Shown here: positions 48,953-59,055 of the stretch, piece by piece
How the letters are laid out: each line of letters begins with the position of its first letter
Numbering within the stretch: position 1 is the stretch's first letter
NCBI GenBank assembly: GCA_022559845.1
Contig: CM040126.1
Location: forward strand, 49,780,458-49,844,457
Source: Amorphophallus konjac
Lineage: Eukaryota > Streptophyta > Magnoliopsida > Alismatales > Araceae
Direction: 5' to 3'
Length of the DNA: 64,000 bases
Position numbers and translations under genes: made by a program
The notes under the pieces: generated by a model
The model's database searches: none
Told to the model about the DNA's origin: nothing
What the model saw: only the letters and a program-made list of their open reading frames with translations

Positions 48953-50681
48953 TTAGCGACATGCTTTCCCCATGGATATCAATCTCTCCCCTTTGGATGA
49001 GAACTTCAATGAGGTCCTGTACCTCTTTACACTTCCCAGTGGGGTGGGATATTGTAGCATGATACTTGCAATATCGGGATGCCTTTTTTCAACCTCGGTG
49101 TAGCCTGGCGGCGGGTCGTACACCAAGACTCGCCCATCTTGAAGTAGGCGATCAAATATCTCCTTAGTGTTCTCCTTGGGAAAGGAACATTGATGGGACG
49201 GCCTCCAACCTGGATACCACAACGTGGGTCTTGCTTGGCTGGGACCGGCCTCTGATGCTTCTGGGTGAGGGAAAATAAATGCTGCAGCCCTGAAGGTCCC
49301 CTCATTTGAATGGTTAATTACATTGGCTGAACGTGTCGGCCGGTCCCATGGATGGTGTTCGGGAGGATCCACCAAACCATTCTTCATTGTAATGACTTGA
49401 CTTTGGATCATCTTCTCTGCCTCGTCTTTAAAGACGTAGCAATTTTCAATAGTATGGCCCAATATGCGATGATATACGCAATAATTGGGATGGTCAGTTT
49501 TGTTGGCATCCTCCGGCTTTTTTGGCTCTGGAAGGGATATGAGCTTATTCTTGAGGCAAAGGTTAAAGTGCCTCTTGGTGTGCTCCTTTTTGAAGGAATA
49601 GGGAGTCTTCATACGCTCCGACAACCTTGTGGACGCTTTTCCTTCGGGCTTTTTGCCAGACTCTTTTGGGGTCAGCACTTCATCCGACCCATTAGTGGGA
49701 GAGAAATCAACGGCATTTGCCTCCTTTGCCTCCTTTCCTACAGCACCCCGCTCCTTGGAAGGTTTCCCTTTGGAGGGTGTGAATGTTGGGTTCTCTGTGA
49801 AGAACATTTTTATTTCTGCAACGGCCGAATTTAACTGGTCGAAGCCTTTGATATTTGCGCCCAGGAGCTTCTCGCTGACCTCTGCTGATAGGCCCCTTCG
49901 GCATATGGTTATTGCGTCCTCTTGAGAAGGAGGGTTGTCGCATCTCATACTAAAGTCTCTCCAGCGCTTGATAAAGTCAAGCGCGGCTTCGCCCCTCTTT
50001 TGCTTAAGTGAACATAATTCTGCAAGAGAGACCTTTCTTTCGGCTGCCTGAAAGCGGTCGATGAATTTCTTTTGAAGATCGGCCCAATCAGCAACAGAAT
50101 TGGGCTTCAGCCTTGAATACCATTGAAAGGCATTGTCCGTAAGAGAGGTCTCGAAGTAGCGGAGGAGATAAGATTCCTCAAGTGCCAACTCGCCCATGGC
50201 CGTTATATAATAGGCCAAATGTTCGTGGGGAGATCCCAACCCACTGAACTTTTGGAATTTAGGCGCCTTGGGGCAGTCCGGTGGTAACTTCTTAAATTGG
50301 TGGTGTAGAGGATAGGGCACACTGTATAAATCAACAGTGGCTACCCCCCTCGCCCCGCTGGGCAAACTTATCTTCGACAATTTTTTTAATAAGCCGTCTT
50401 TGGGCGATAACGTCTTCCGCCGGTAAGGCCCGGGAAGACTGAGCATTGGGCGTAGCTCGAGGCAGTTCGACACCTGCTTCAATGGCTGGCTGGTAGGGGG
50501 CTCCCAGCTGTCGCTCGACAACAACAGGATTACCCGGCTGCTCTCGCCGAAGGCCTTGATCATGAGTGGGTGTTATTGGCCTCGGGGCAGTCAAGTTCAT
50601 CTGGCGCCTCATCTCCAGCATGAGATTGGTCATCTCTATGTGCCAACGCTGCATAGTCTCAAACTTGGCATCGTCGGACAT
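48953..50681 (-). CDS. E2 Gag with first zinc-finger module
   Basis: The likely start MSDDAKFETMQRWHIEMTNL is at 50681. A frameshift near 50345 joins it to the long frame ending at 48953. The Retrotrans_gag core (FSGLGSPHEHLAYYITAMGE, FETSLTDNAFQWYSRLKPNS, FIDRFQAAERKVSLAELCSL, RGEAALDFIKRWRDFSMRCD) forms the capsid. A later CVYHRILGHTIENCYVFKD finger (about 49433-49491) would bind RNA. It ends near 48953, with a short gap before the duplicated segment at 48737. Confidence 0.83.
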
Positions 50682-50689
50682 AGCTTGAA

Positions 50690-52088
50690 ATGCCGCCCTT
50701 GTCAGTGGCTCAAAAACTGGGTTGGCAGAACCACCGTGGGGTTGGGCTCCTGCTTCTCCATGGGCGCTCCTAACCTCGTCGGGGTCATTTTCTTCTTGGA
50801 TGAAGTTGACCTCCTGGTTTTGGGGCTGGTCAGGATTCTGCTCCTGGTGCTATCCCTGACTGGAGGTCCCCGGATGGCCACTATATTGGGTTTGAAGGTT
50901 CCTCCTCGCGGCAGTCCTGGTATTATGGTACACCGCGTCGGCAGCCAGGCTCGGGTCATCTGGCCGGGGAGGCTCATTGGCTGGATTGTCGGCTGGACCC
51001 GTGGCTTCTCTGCCGGAGGTATAGCAAGTATATACCTTCATGCTATCTCCAGTGTTTGAGAGTCGAACCGTTCTCCGCTTCTTTGGGGGTTGCGGCTCCG
51101 TGCGGGAGAATGCCCCCAATCTATCAAAGGCTGATGGCCGGGTCGACGGAGCTTTTGCCAGTCTATCAAATACCGAAACCCGATCAGGTGGTGTTTGACC
51201 ACGAATGGCTGTCTCGGGTTGACAGGGCTCCGAGCTTCGGGGAGCGCGGTCAGATTTTCAGTAGACCCCTTTTCTTTTCTTCCCTTGGAGGGGTGAGGGG
51301 TCAACATGTTGGGTAGCTCGACCAAATTCTTGGTGGAAGGTTCGAGCTTGGTTGGGCTCACTAGCCCTGGCTCGTTTGATTTGGCGGGCCTCCGACTTGG
51401 TGACCCAGACTTTCTTCATTTTCTGGGGGCATTGTTGAACCTTGTTGCCCCTATGCTTGGCTTTAGACTTCGCTTTGAAGTCTGGCTCGTCCTACCGAAC
51501 TTGGCGAAGGAGGGCGAATCGGTTGGAAGTTGATATTGTCGGGACATGGTTGTCCCGAGGTAGGCTCGGCTCGGTACTGTCTAACCGGACGCGGATGCTT
51601 CCGACCAAAACGGTCTTGCCGGACCTAGAGAGCTTTTCCGAAGGCCTGCGGCTTTGACGGCTTCTTTGCCGCCCCCATTTGGCAGGGACTGTGTAGGAGG
51701 AAACGGCATGGACCGAGAATACTCGGCCTGGCAGGGAGCAGGACCGGTTGCCCCCGGTGCTTGCTAGGATAGCCGGTACCTCAGAAACTTCAGAAACCTG
51801 TTGGGGGGCGGGGACCACCCCTAAAAAGAAAGGGGACCCCACAACGGCTGGGAAGTCTCCAAAGGCGATTGGGGTCGTCAGGTAGCCGTAGCGGGCGTGG
51901 TTGGCGACGATGAGGGGTCTGTACGTGACAGCAGCCATCACGGACAGAAGAAGATTGCTTTTGCCTGAAGTTGGTGGCGAAGTTGGAAACTCTTGTCCTC
52001 CCTCCCCCTGCATGGACAAATGAGGGGACATGAGGGTCTTCACAAGACAGTGAAAGATCTTTTGGCAGAAAGATGAAAGGCGGGAAAA
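50690..52088 (-). other. E2 leader between primer site and Gag
   Basis: About 1.4 kb. Short frames such as 51492-52043 show no recognisable domain. Long leaders are common in Tat elements. No further gene supported. Confidence 0.5.
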
Positions 52089-52106
52089 GTCCCACCGGGC
52101 GTGCCA
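52089..52106 (-). promoter_or_regulatory. E2 primer binding site
   Basis: On the minus strand, three bases after the LTR, TGGCACGCCCGGTGGGAC. E3 has TGGCACACCCGACGGGAC at the same place (59035-59052). The conserved position marks it as primer site. It is not the initiator-Met type; I do not assign the tRNA. Confidence 0.7.
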
Positions 52107-52109
52107 GTC

Positions 52110-53456
52110 TGTTTACACGCGCAAAATTTCGGATGCATGCATATCCAACTTGTGTTATAGATGAACACATATTTTTAGCTAATTAGCATGCATGCTTGAA
52201 TTTCAGCGCGCATAGTTTGTCAGACGATTTAGGGTTCGTGTACAAAGACCTTTCCCCACCAATAGAAGTCGGTGTTAATTTACATCGGACCGAGTCCGAG
52301 TACCTTTGATTAACTGCCTAAGACCTTTCTGCCCTTGTGATATCGGCTTTGCCACAATGTTATTAGTTGTGAGGAAAGAATTCCTTTGCCCCAAGATATG
52401 GCGTTGTTGCAATTGTCCTTTTACGCAAGGATTTATTTGCGATTCCTCCGTTTGAGAGGGTTTTGATTTAGAAGGACTTATATGCAATTTTTGTCTTTGG
52501 AGGGGTTTCTATGCAATTTTCCCTCAATCGGGGATTCTACATGCAATTTTCCCTTACTCGGGGGTATATTTGTAATTTTCCCTCCACCGGGGGTATATTT
52601 GCAATTTCTGCCCACCGGGGGTATTTCTGCAATTTTCCAGCACCATTGATTCTATTTCTTTTTGCAATTTGTTTGGACAACGGGGGTATTTATATAATTT
52701 CTGGAATATGCTAAGTCAAGATTTTCATAGTTTCATGATCTTCATAATTTTATACAGTTCTTTGACCTAAACATAATCTTCCCTCGTGAGAGGGGGTGAT
52801 TGATGCTTTTCATATATGATCCTCCCATGGAGGGTTGTTTTACAAAGACTTTCAAACAATTCTCTTACAAAGAGAAGAGGACCATTCTTGTTTCACCTTC
52901 TTCTTTTACTCTCTTCTTCTCTCCAAGTCTTCTTGCGTAGGAGCAACAAGGCCTCCTCTCTTGAAGAAAAAGTTCTCTCTCTCAGAAAAAGTTCTCCCTT
53001 CCCTTGGAGAGGTCTTGGGTTTATATAGGGGGAGGAAAAGGGCTTGGAGGAGCTCCCCCGGTGCTTGGAGAAGGTAACTCCCAACCTTTACATCTCCCTC
53101 CGTCCTTTGCTCTTCGTCTTCTTCCGTTTTTTTTTGTTCCCCCGGTGGCAAAGCCACATGCGCAGGAGGAAGATGGGGAAGCCCCCCCTGGCCGCGGTCG
53201 ACAGCAGAGGAGGAGGGGGAGTCCCCCAGGTGGCGCAAGGTACCGGGGGGGAACTCCCCCGGTTGGCGATGGACCGGGGGGGGGGGGGGTCCCCCGGTGG
53301 CGCGGCGTCAGAGGAGGGCCGGGGGGGCTCCCCCGGTCGCGAACGGCAGCAGGGGCGGGGGGGGACTCCCCCCGGTGCTGACGAGGCGGGGGGGAGGTCC
53401 CCCGGTGCAGACGGAACCCGGGGGCCTCCCCCGGTGGCTGAGGTGGCCGGGGGGGG
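52110..53456 (-). repeat. E2 right (5') LTR, truncated
   Basis: From TGTTTACACGC it follows the left LTR almost base for base through the TATA box (53020-53027) into the U3 G/C array. It ends at about 53456 with GGTGGCCGGGGGG, losing the last 900 bp or so. It differs by one extra U5 unit (ATTCTACATGCAATTTTCCC) and fewer U3 units. Without the complete U3 the promoter may be weakened. No target duplication remains. Confidence 0.88.
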
Positions 53457-53533
53457 CCTTCCTCGGTTTTTTAGGATTTCCCTCCTTGGACTTGCCTTTA
53501 TGACTTTGACAGGAGCTTTTCTTAGAGAGCTTC
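53457..53533. other. E3 sliver between E2 and the 3.7-kb element
   Basis: TCCTTGGACTTGCCTTTATG and GACTTTGACAGGAGCTTTTC match the 55-bp unit seen at 22.6 kb and just left of E2 (TCCTTGGATTTGCCTTTCCG). This shows that E2 was inserted in the same older repeat. Confidence 0.55.
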
Positions 53534-54809
53534 TAATGCGGAGCAAGGGTGAGTACATGATTTCTTCCGCTTTCTTTGTATATGTATATTTTTCTGATCT
53601 CTTTTTTTCTCAGGAAAGCATTTTTCTGCTTTTGTTGTTTTCTTTTTTTCCCCTCTTATCAGTAGAATAGAATGAGGGAGAGAGATAATGAGAGAGACGG
53701 TACAGAGAGAGAGAGTGAGAGAGCAGAAGAGAGAGATCGACTGTAGAGAGAGGGAAGAGAGAAGAACATGGGGTACAGTGGAGCGGTTGAGAGAGAGGGG
53801 AGCAACGAATGCCGGCGGGAAGGACTTGAACATTGGTGGAGCCAGGGTGACCGACGACGTCGACCGCAGTGATGGCGGCTAGGGCGAACTCCGGTGGCTG
53901 CGAGAATGGCGAGAGAGAGAGAGAAGACAACGAGAGAGCGAGGGAGAGCGGTAGCGATGGTGGAGGCGGGCTACCTCAGCTACGGCAGCGGTGAGCGACA
54001 GGCTGCAGGGCGGTGCTAGCGGCGGGCATGAGGGTGGCAGCGTGGGTACGCCCGGTAGGTGGGGAAGGTGGACGGCACGTAGGGACTCACGGGCGGCTCT
54101 GCACGGTGGGTCGGTAATGTCGGAGGCTGTGGTGGCCGCGCCGCTGCTGTTGCTATTAGCCAGCTGCTCCGGACAGGAGGTCGAAGGTGGCTGGGGAATC
54201 CCTGCTATGGTGGTGGGGTTGCAGGGCAAGGAAAGAGGGGAAGAAGAAGACGCAGGGGAATGGTGGAGGCTTGTTGCGTCGTACGGTGAGTAGAGAGGGA
54301 GGGGAAGAGAGGAAGAACAAAGGAGGAAGAAGACATGGAAGAGGGACACAAGGGAGAGGGGCCTCACGCCCAGGGCTTCGCGCCCCACAGGATCCCTTCA
54401 CGGGAGGAGGGCTCATCAGTGGCCAATACAATTTTTTTTCTTCAACTATTTATCATCCAAAATTAGGGCTACAATGAAATTTTTATAGGGGACCAAGGCC
54501 CCTTACAAAATTGACCCTGTAAAAGCTAAAATTGCGTAAATACCTAAATACCGTAGAAGAGGCCCAAACATGAGAGGCTCATTAGACTCCAAACCTAATA
54601 GGAAAAGAAAGTCCAAGAAAAGATAATCGACCTTTTTTTTACTTTAAACTAGGCTCAATTAAAATGAAAATACATAATAAAAATAAAAATGACTCAATGC
54701 GTCTATGAACATCCACATAAATATCGCCAACGTATGACATTCCAATCAAGCTCATTGTCTGGCGTCACGAGTCTTGCTCTGTGTCCATTAAGAGTCTCGC
54801 TTCCCGTCA
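53534..54809 (-). repeat. 3' LTR of the 3.7-kb element
   Basis: Matches 55977-57222 throughout. Contains a GA-rich tract (53668-53790) and a G/C-rich middle that gives long but meaningless open frames in several phases. Confidence 0.85.
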
Positions 54810-55229
54810 ATCTCCCTCGGTTCAAAAAAAATTGTCCTCGAATTTTAAAGTGTCAAAGTAGGACGAAGACGAACACAATAGGACAAACATAGAATTCCGT
54901 GTAGAGTCATATCATGAATCTCGAAATGTCGCTTAACAAGAGTCTCACAAAATCTAACCATACCATATTAACATGAGACGGCTCCAGAAGTAACTCGGCA
55001 TCAGATGGAGCAACTGTCGAAGCAACCTCAAACATAGTGTCATCAATCAAATCTAACTCGGACATAATAAATAAATCATGATACCAGATGTCATGGGGAA
55101 CAACTGTCAAAATACTCTCAAAGGATGAGTCAGCGGGAGCACAAAATCATCTATCAAATCCAACCCGGAATCGACAAATAAACTATGATCCCACACTTCC
55201 TGCAACACAAACCATGCTCGCATCTCTTC

Positions 55230-55453
55230 CATGGATGGCAGCTTCGGTAGAAGCCTATATGTTTCGGCCGAAATCGATACGGCAGTTTTGGCAGAAACCG
55301 ATATGTTTCGACCGAAACGTATCGATTTCGGCCTTAGACGATCCAAAACCAACCAGGCAAAATCGGACGCCAACTCCCTTGCAAAAAAATAGTATTCTAC
55401 TTGGTTTCGGGCCGAAACCAAAATCGAAACGGAAACCGAAACTGCTATCCTTG
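55230..55453. mobile_element. hAT-type MITE, family H2, copy d
   Basis: 224 bp. Left CATGGATGGCAGCTTCGG; right end read inward CAAGGATAGCAGTTTCGG. Perfect 8-bp duplication ATCTCTTC (55222-55229 and 55454-55461). The shortest copy. Confidence 0.9.
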
Positions 55454-55961
55454 ATCTCTTCTTCATACTCCTCAGCTAATGTAGGATCGGCTTCATAAAT
55501 CACATCCGGAACCAGTGGTTTGGCACTGGCAGAAATATAATTGGACTTGGCAAAACGAAAGTTACCCCTCAAATGTGGTGGCTGGAAAATGCAAATAGAC
55601 TATTCGGGGTCTATGGTAGCCTGCCGCTCTACCATCCATTCTCGTCCCAAATTGATGTAAGAACCCGATGGAGTAATAGCGCACCATGCTCCATTAAAAT
55701 AACGAACCATTTTCAACACGGTGCCACCTACAAACTAACGATGGAACATCACAAAGGCTCGGTCACCCTCAACAATAATCTCGCCAGTTTTCAATAATAA
55801 ATCAACAATAGACTGAGAAACATAATTATTTCGACACTGCTCATCTAAGATTACTCTTGTTCGCTTCTCATTCAGCAAAGATACAATGAAACTGAATTGC
55901 ATTTGGACGAGTGTAGAGATTACCCAAGACCCCAATTTGATAGAGCAAATTAATTCCCAAA

Positions 55962-55973
55962 GCTCTGATACCA
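55962..55973 (-). promoter_or_regulatory. primer binding site of the 3.7-kb element
   Basis: GCTCTGATACCA on the plus strand, i.e. TGGTATCAGAGC on the minus strand, an exact initiator-Met primer site next to the right LTR. It establishes minus orientation. Confidence 0.92.
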
Positions 55974-55976
55974 AAT

Positions 55977-57222
55977 TGATGTGGAACAAGGACGAGTATG
56001 TGATTTCTTCCCCTTTTTTGTATATATATATATATATATATATTCCTGATCTCTTTTTTTTTCAAAAAAGCATTTTTTCTCCTTTTGCCGTTTTCTTTTT
56101 TCCCTCTTATTAGCAGAATAGAACAAGGGAGAGAGATGATGAGAGAGACGGTACAGAAACAGAAAGAGTGAGAGCAAAAGAGAGATCGACTGTAGAGAGA
56201 GAGGGAAGAGAGAAGAACAGGGGGTACAGTCGAGCGGTTGAGAGAGAGGAGAGCAACGAACGCCAGCGGGAAGAACTTGAACGTCGGTGGAGCCAGGGCG
56301 ACCGACGTTGTCGACCGCGGCGATGGCGGTGAGAACGGCAAGAGAGAGAGAAAAGAGAGAGGGAGAGTGGCAATGACAGTGGAGGCGGGCTGCCTCAGCT
56401 GCGGCAGTGGTGAGCGGCGGACTGTAGGACAGTGCTGGTGGCGGGATTGAGGGCAGCGGCGTGGGTACCTCTGATAGGTGGGGAAGGTGGACGGCACGCG
56501 GAGGACTCACGGGCGGCTCTACACAGTGGGCCGGCGATGTCGGCGGCTATGGTGGCCGCGCCGCCGCTGTTGCTGTTAGACGGCGGCTCCGTACGGGAGG
56601 TCGGAGGTGGTTGGGGAATCCCTATTGTGGTGGGGTTGTAGGGCAAGGAAAGAGGGGAAGTAGAAGACGCAGGGGAATGGTGGAGGCTTGCTACTTCGTA
56701 CAGTGAGTAGAGAGGGAGGGGAAGAGAGGAAGAACAAAGGAGGAAGAAGACGGAGAAGAGGGAGACGAGGGAGAGGGGCCTCACGCCCAGGGCGTCGCGC
56801 CCCACGGGATCCCTTCACGAGAGGAGAGCCATCAGTAGCCAATGCATTTTTTCTTCAACTGTTCATCATCCAAAATTAGGGCTACAGTGAAGTTTTTATA
56901 GGAGACCAAGCCCCCTTACAAAATTGACCCTATAAAAGTTAAGATTACGTAAATACCTAAATACCCTAGAAGAGGCGAAAACATGAGAGGCCCATTAGAC
57001 TCCAAACCTAATAGAAAAAGAAAGCCTAAGAAAAGATAACAGACCTTTTTTAAACTCCAAACTAGACTTAATTAAAATGAAAATACATAATAAAAATAAA
57101 AATGACTCGATACATCTATGAACATCCACATAAATATCGCCAACGTACGACACACTAATCAAGCTCATTGTCTGGCGTCACGAGTCTCGTTCCGCGTCCA
57201 TCACGAGTCTCGTTTCCCGTCA
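55977..57222 (-). repeat. 5' LTR of the 3.7-kb element
   Basis: Same sequence as the left LTR with scattered substitutions and a (TA)n tract at about 56022-56042. Ends CCCGTCA, after which E3-like sequence resumes. Confidence 0.85.
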
Positions 57223-59034
57223 GGTTCTTGAGGCTTCCATTGCCATTTTTGTCTTTTTGTCTTTGTGAGTTGGCGGTTTATTTGGCTTGAAGCCTTCGGT
57301 GATACCTCCTCCCATGACATCCAGAGAGTTGGGAATGTCACGTCTGCTTCCATGGATGGTTTTCACAGGTCATACACCGTTATTCGGCTCTCTTTCTTGG
57401 TAAGTTTAACTTGCCTCGGTGCTACTTCTTCAACATTTTTGCTTCTACTTTTCCTTTTTGTTTCTTCTCTTCTTTTTTTTGGTTCACGCCATGTCTTGAA
57501 AGGAAGGAGTGTCTGATTTTGGGCTTGATTGAAACATGCCCCCAGAGTTGAAATGTTGGCCTTCATTCTTGCCTTAGAAGGCTTCGACCGATGGTGCCCT
57601 TTAGGGGTCACCTGGGCCCACTTGACCTCTTGTTGTTGAATATTGAAGGTGGCATTGGTTGCCTACTCAACTCTTTCCGGAAGTAGTTCTTGTTACTTGG
57701 CTGCATGAGCACTGGGGCTGTGGAATACTTGTATAGTTTGTGTTGCTTCATTAATTTGTTGCTGACTTTTCTTAGCATTTTATTTGTCGGCATGGACTTT
57801 TCTTATCTTTGGACCAGCCGCCTCTTTTGCTTATGGCCTTTGCTGTTGCGTGGGGTGACATACCCCAACACGAGAGTTTACAGAAACAAGGAATGCCTCA
57901 TGTCTACTTCTGTGAGTGGCTTTGGGGCATGCTTTGTGCTTGTGCATTTGTGTGTTCTTTTCTTTTGAGGCTCCGAATTCAGATAAGTGAATGCCCCTAG
58001 TTGGTTAAAACCCGACACCTGGGACAAGGAATCCCCAAGGCTACCAGCTTCTTTCGCTCCGATTATTTCTGAAAATTGAAGGATGTTATTACGCTTTTTA
58101 TAGACCCCTTTTTACTTCTGCCCCCAAGGATGGAGGATTTGGGTATCTGGGATGGCCGGCTTCCTGGCTTACTGCTGGGCTGATGACCGATAGGTTCCTT
58201 TTAGGTGACCCCCATTTGCTTCATACAAAGTTGTTGATGCTCCATAGAATTACCTCTCTCGCCTTAGGCTTCTGGGCTTTGGCTTTTTGTCGGTGCGCTT
58301 GCTTCTTGATATGAGGTTTTGGCTTTCCGCTGGCACGCTTGCTTCTTGACATGAGGCTCAATTCTGCCTTAACTTGATATAGACATCAATAGGATTTCCC
58401 TCTCGCTCAAGCTTAGGGGCTTTGGCTTTCTGCCGATGCACTTGCTTCTAGCTTGAGGCTTAGGTGCCAACTTCTTTCGTCTTTGCCTTAACTTGATGTA
58501 GTTGACGAAGTATGTTGAGGGGATTGGAGGTTGGCATGGTAGGGACATGTGGCTCGTGGCGAGATCGGCTCGCCTCCGTCGAACCAAATGTGTTTGTTTT
58601 TTATTTTTTCTCTTTCGAAAAGAGCCAGTCTTGTCGGGCTTGGATATAGTTGCAATGGGTTTTCTACCCTAGCGGCGACATTGCCCCCGATTAGCAGGAA
58701 CAACACATGGATGATGTTGACACTTATTCTTCATAAAGGATCCTTCACTTTGATGACCCCAGCAGCAACCAAGGTTGGGGCAGCTTCAATAGTCATGGTC
58801 ACAACAGGTTTATTACCATAGTCGCAGTGGCGTTGCCCCCCTTTCAGCAAGAGCTGCTTTGGATTTGTTTTGTGTCAACATTTATGCTTCAAAAGGAAGT
58901 GCTTAACCTTGATCCCCCTGATGATAGCTTCAACCGTGGGAATCTTTTAAATTTCTTGCAAGAGTATGAAAGAGTCATCACAACCTTCATTGAGGCAAGC
59001 CTATTCTTTGACAGAGAGATGAAAGACGAGAAAA
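57223..59034 (-). pseudogene. E3 internal remnant near its 5' LTR
   Basis: No polyprotein can be read. 57500-57690 resembles 30960-31130. 58250-58500 has three degenerate units around GGCTTTGGCTTTCTGCCGAT, GCACTTGCTTCT. The end (GAGAGATGAAAGACGAGAAA, AGTCCC) parallels the leader of E2 at 52060-52092. E3 thus keeps leader and primer site but lacks Gag-Pol. Confidence 0.5.
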
Positions 59035-59052
59035 GTCCCGTCGGGTGTGCCA
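59035..59052 (-). promoter_or_regulatory. E3 primer binding site
   Basis: TGGCACACCCGACGGGAC on the minus strand, three bases inside the LTR, differing from the E2 site at three positions. Confidence 0.6.
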
Positions 59053-59055
59053 GTC

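Larger units (their letters stand above)
53534..57222 (-). mobile_element. non-autonomous LTR retrotransposon (LARD/TRIM type)
   Basis: LTRs 53534-54809 and 55977-57222 (1276 and 1246 bp) flank 1167 bp of internal DNA. Minus-strand ends are TGACGGG and ACATCA. An initiator-Met primer site (TGGTATCAGAGC, 55962-55973) lies beside the right LTR, and a purine tract (CCGAGGGAGAT) beside the left. Possible 5-bp duplication GCTTC/GGTTC with one mismatch. The interior has no Gag or Pol and includes MITE H2d and a degenerate direct repeat (about 54990-55200). Depends on proteins of another element, probably copia by primer type. Confidence 0.85.

Noticed and set aside
53879..54388. Ser/Pro/Leu-rich minus frame in the 3.7-kb element LTR, repeated at 56395-56805
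   Set aside because: The frame is interrupted differently in the two LTRs and is low complexity. Not supported as a gene.
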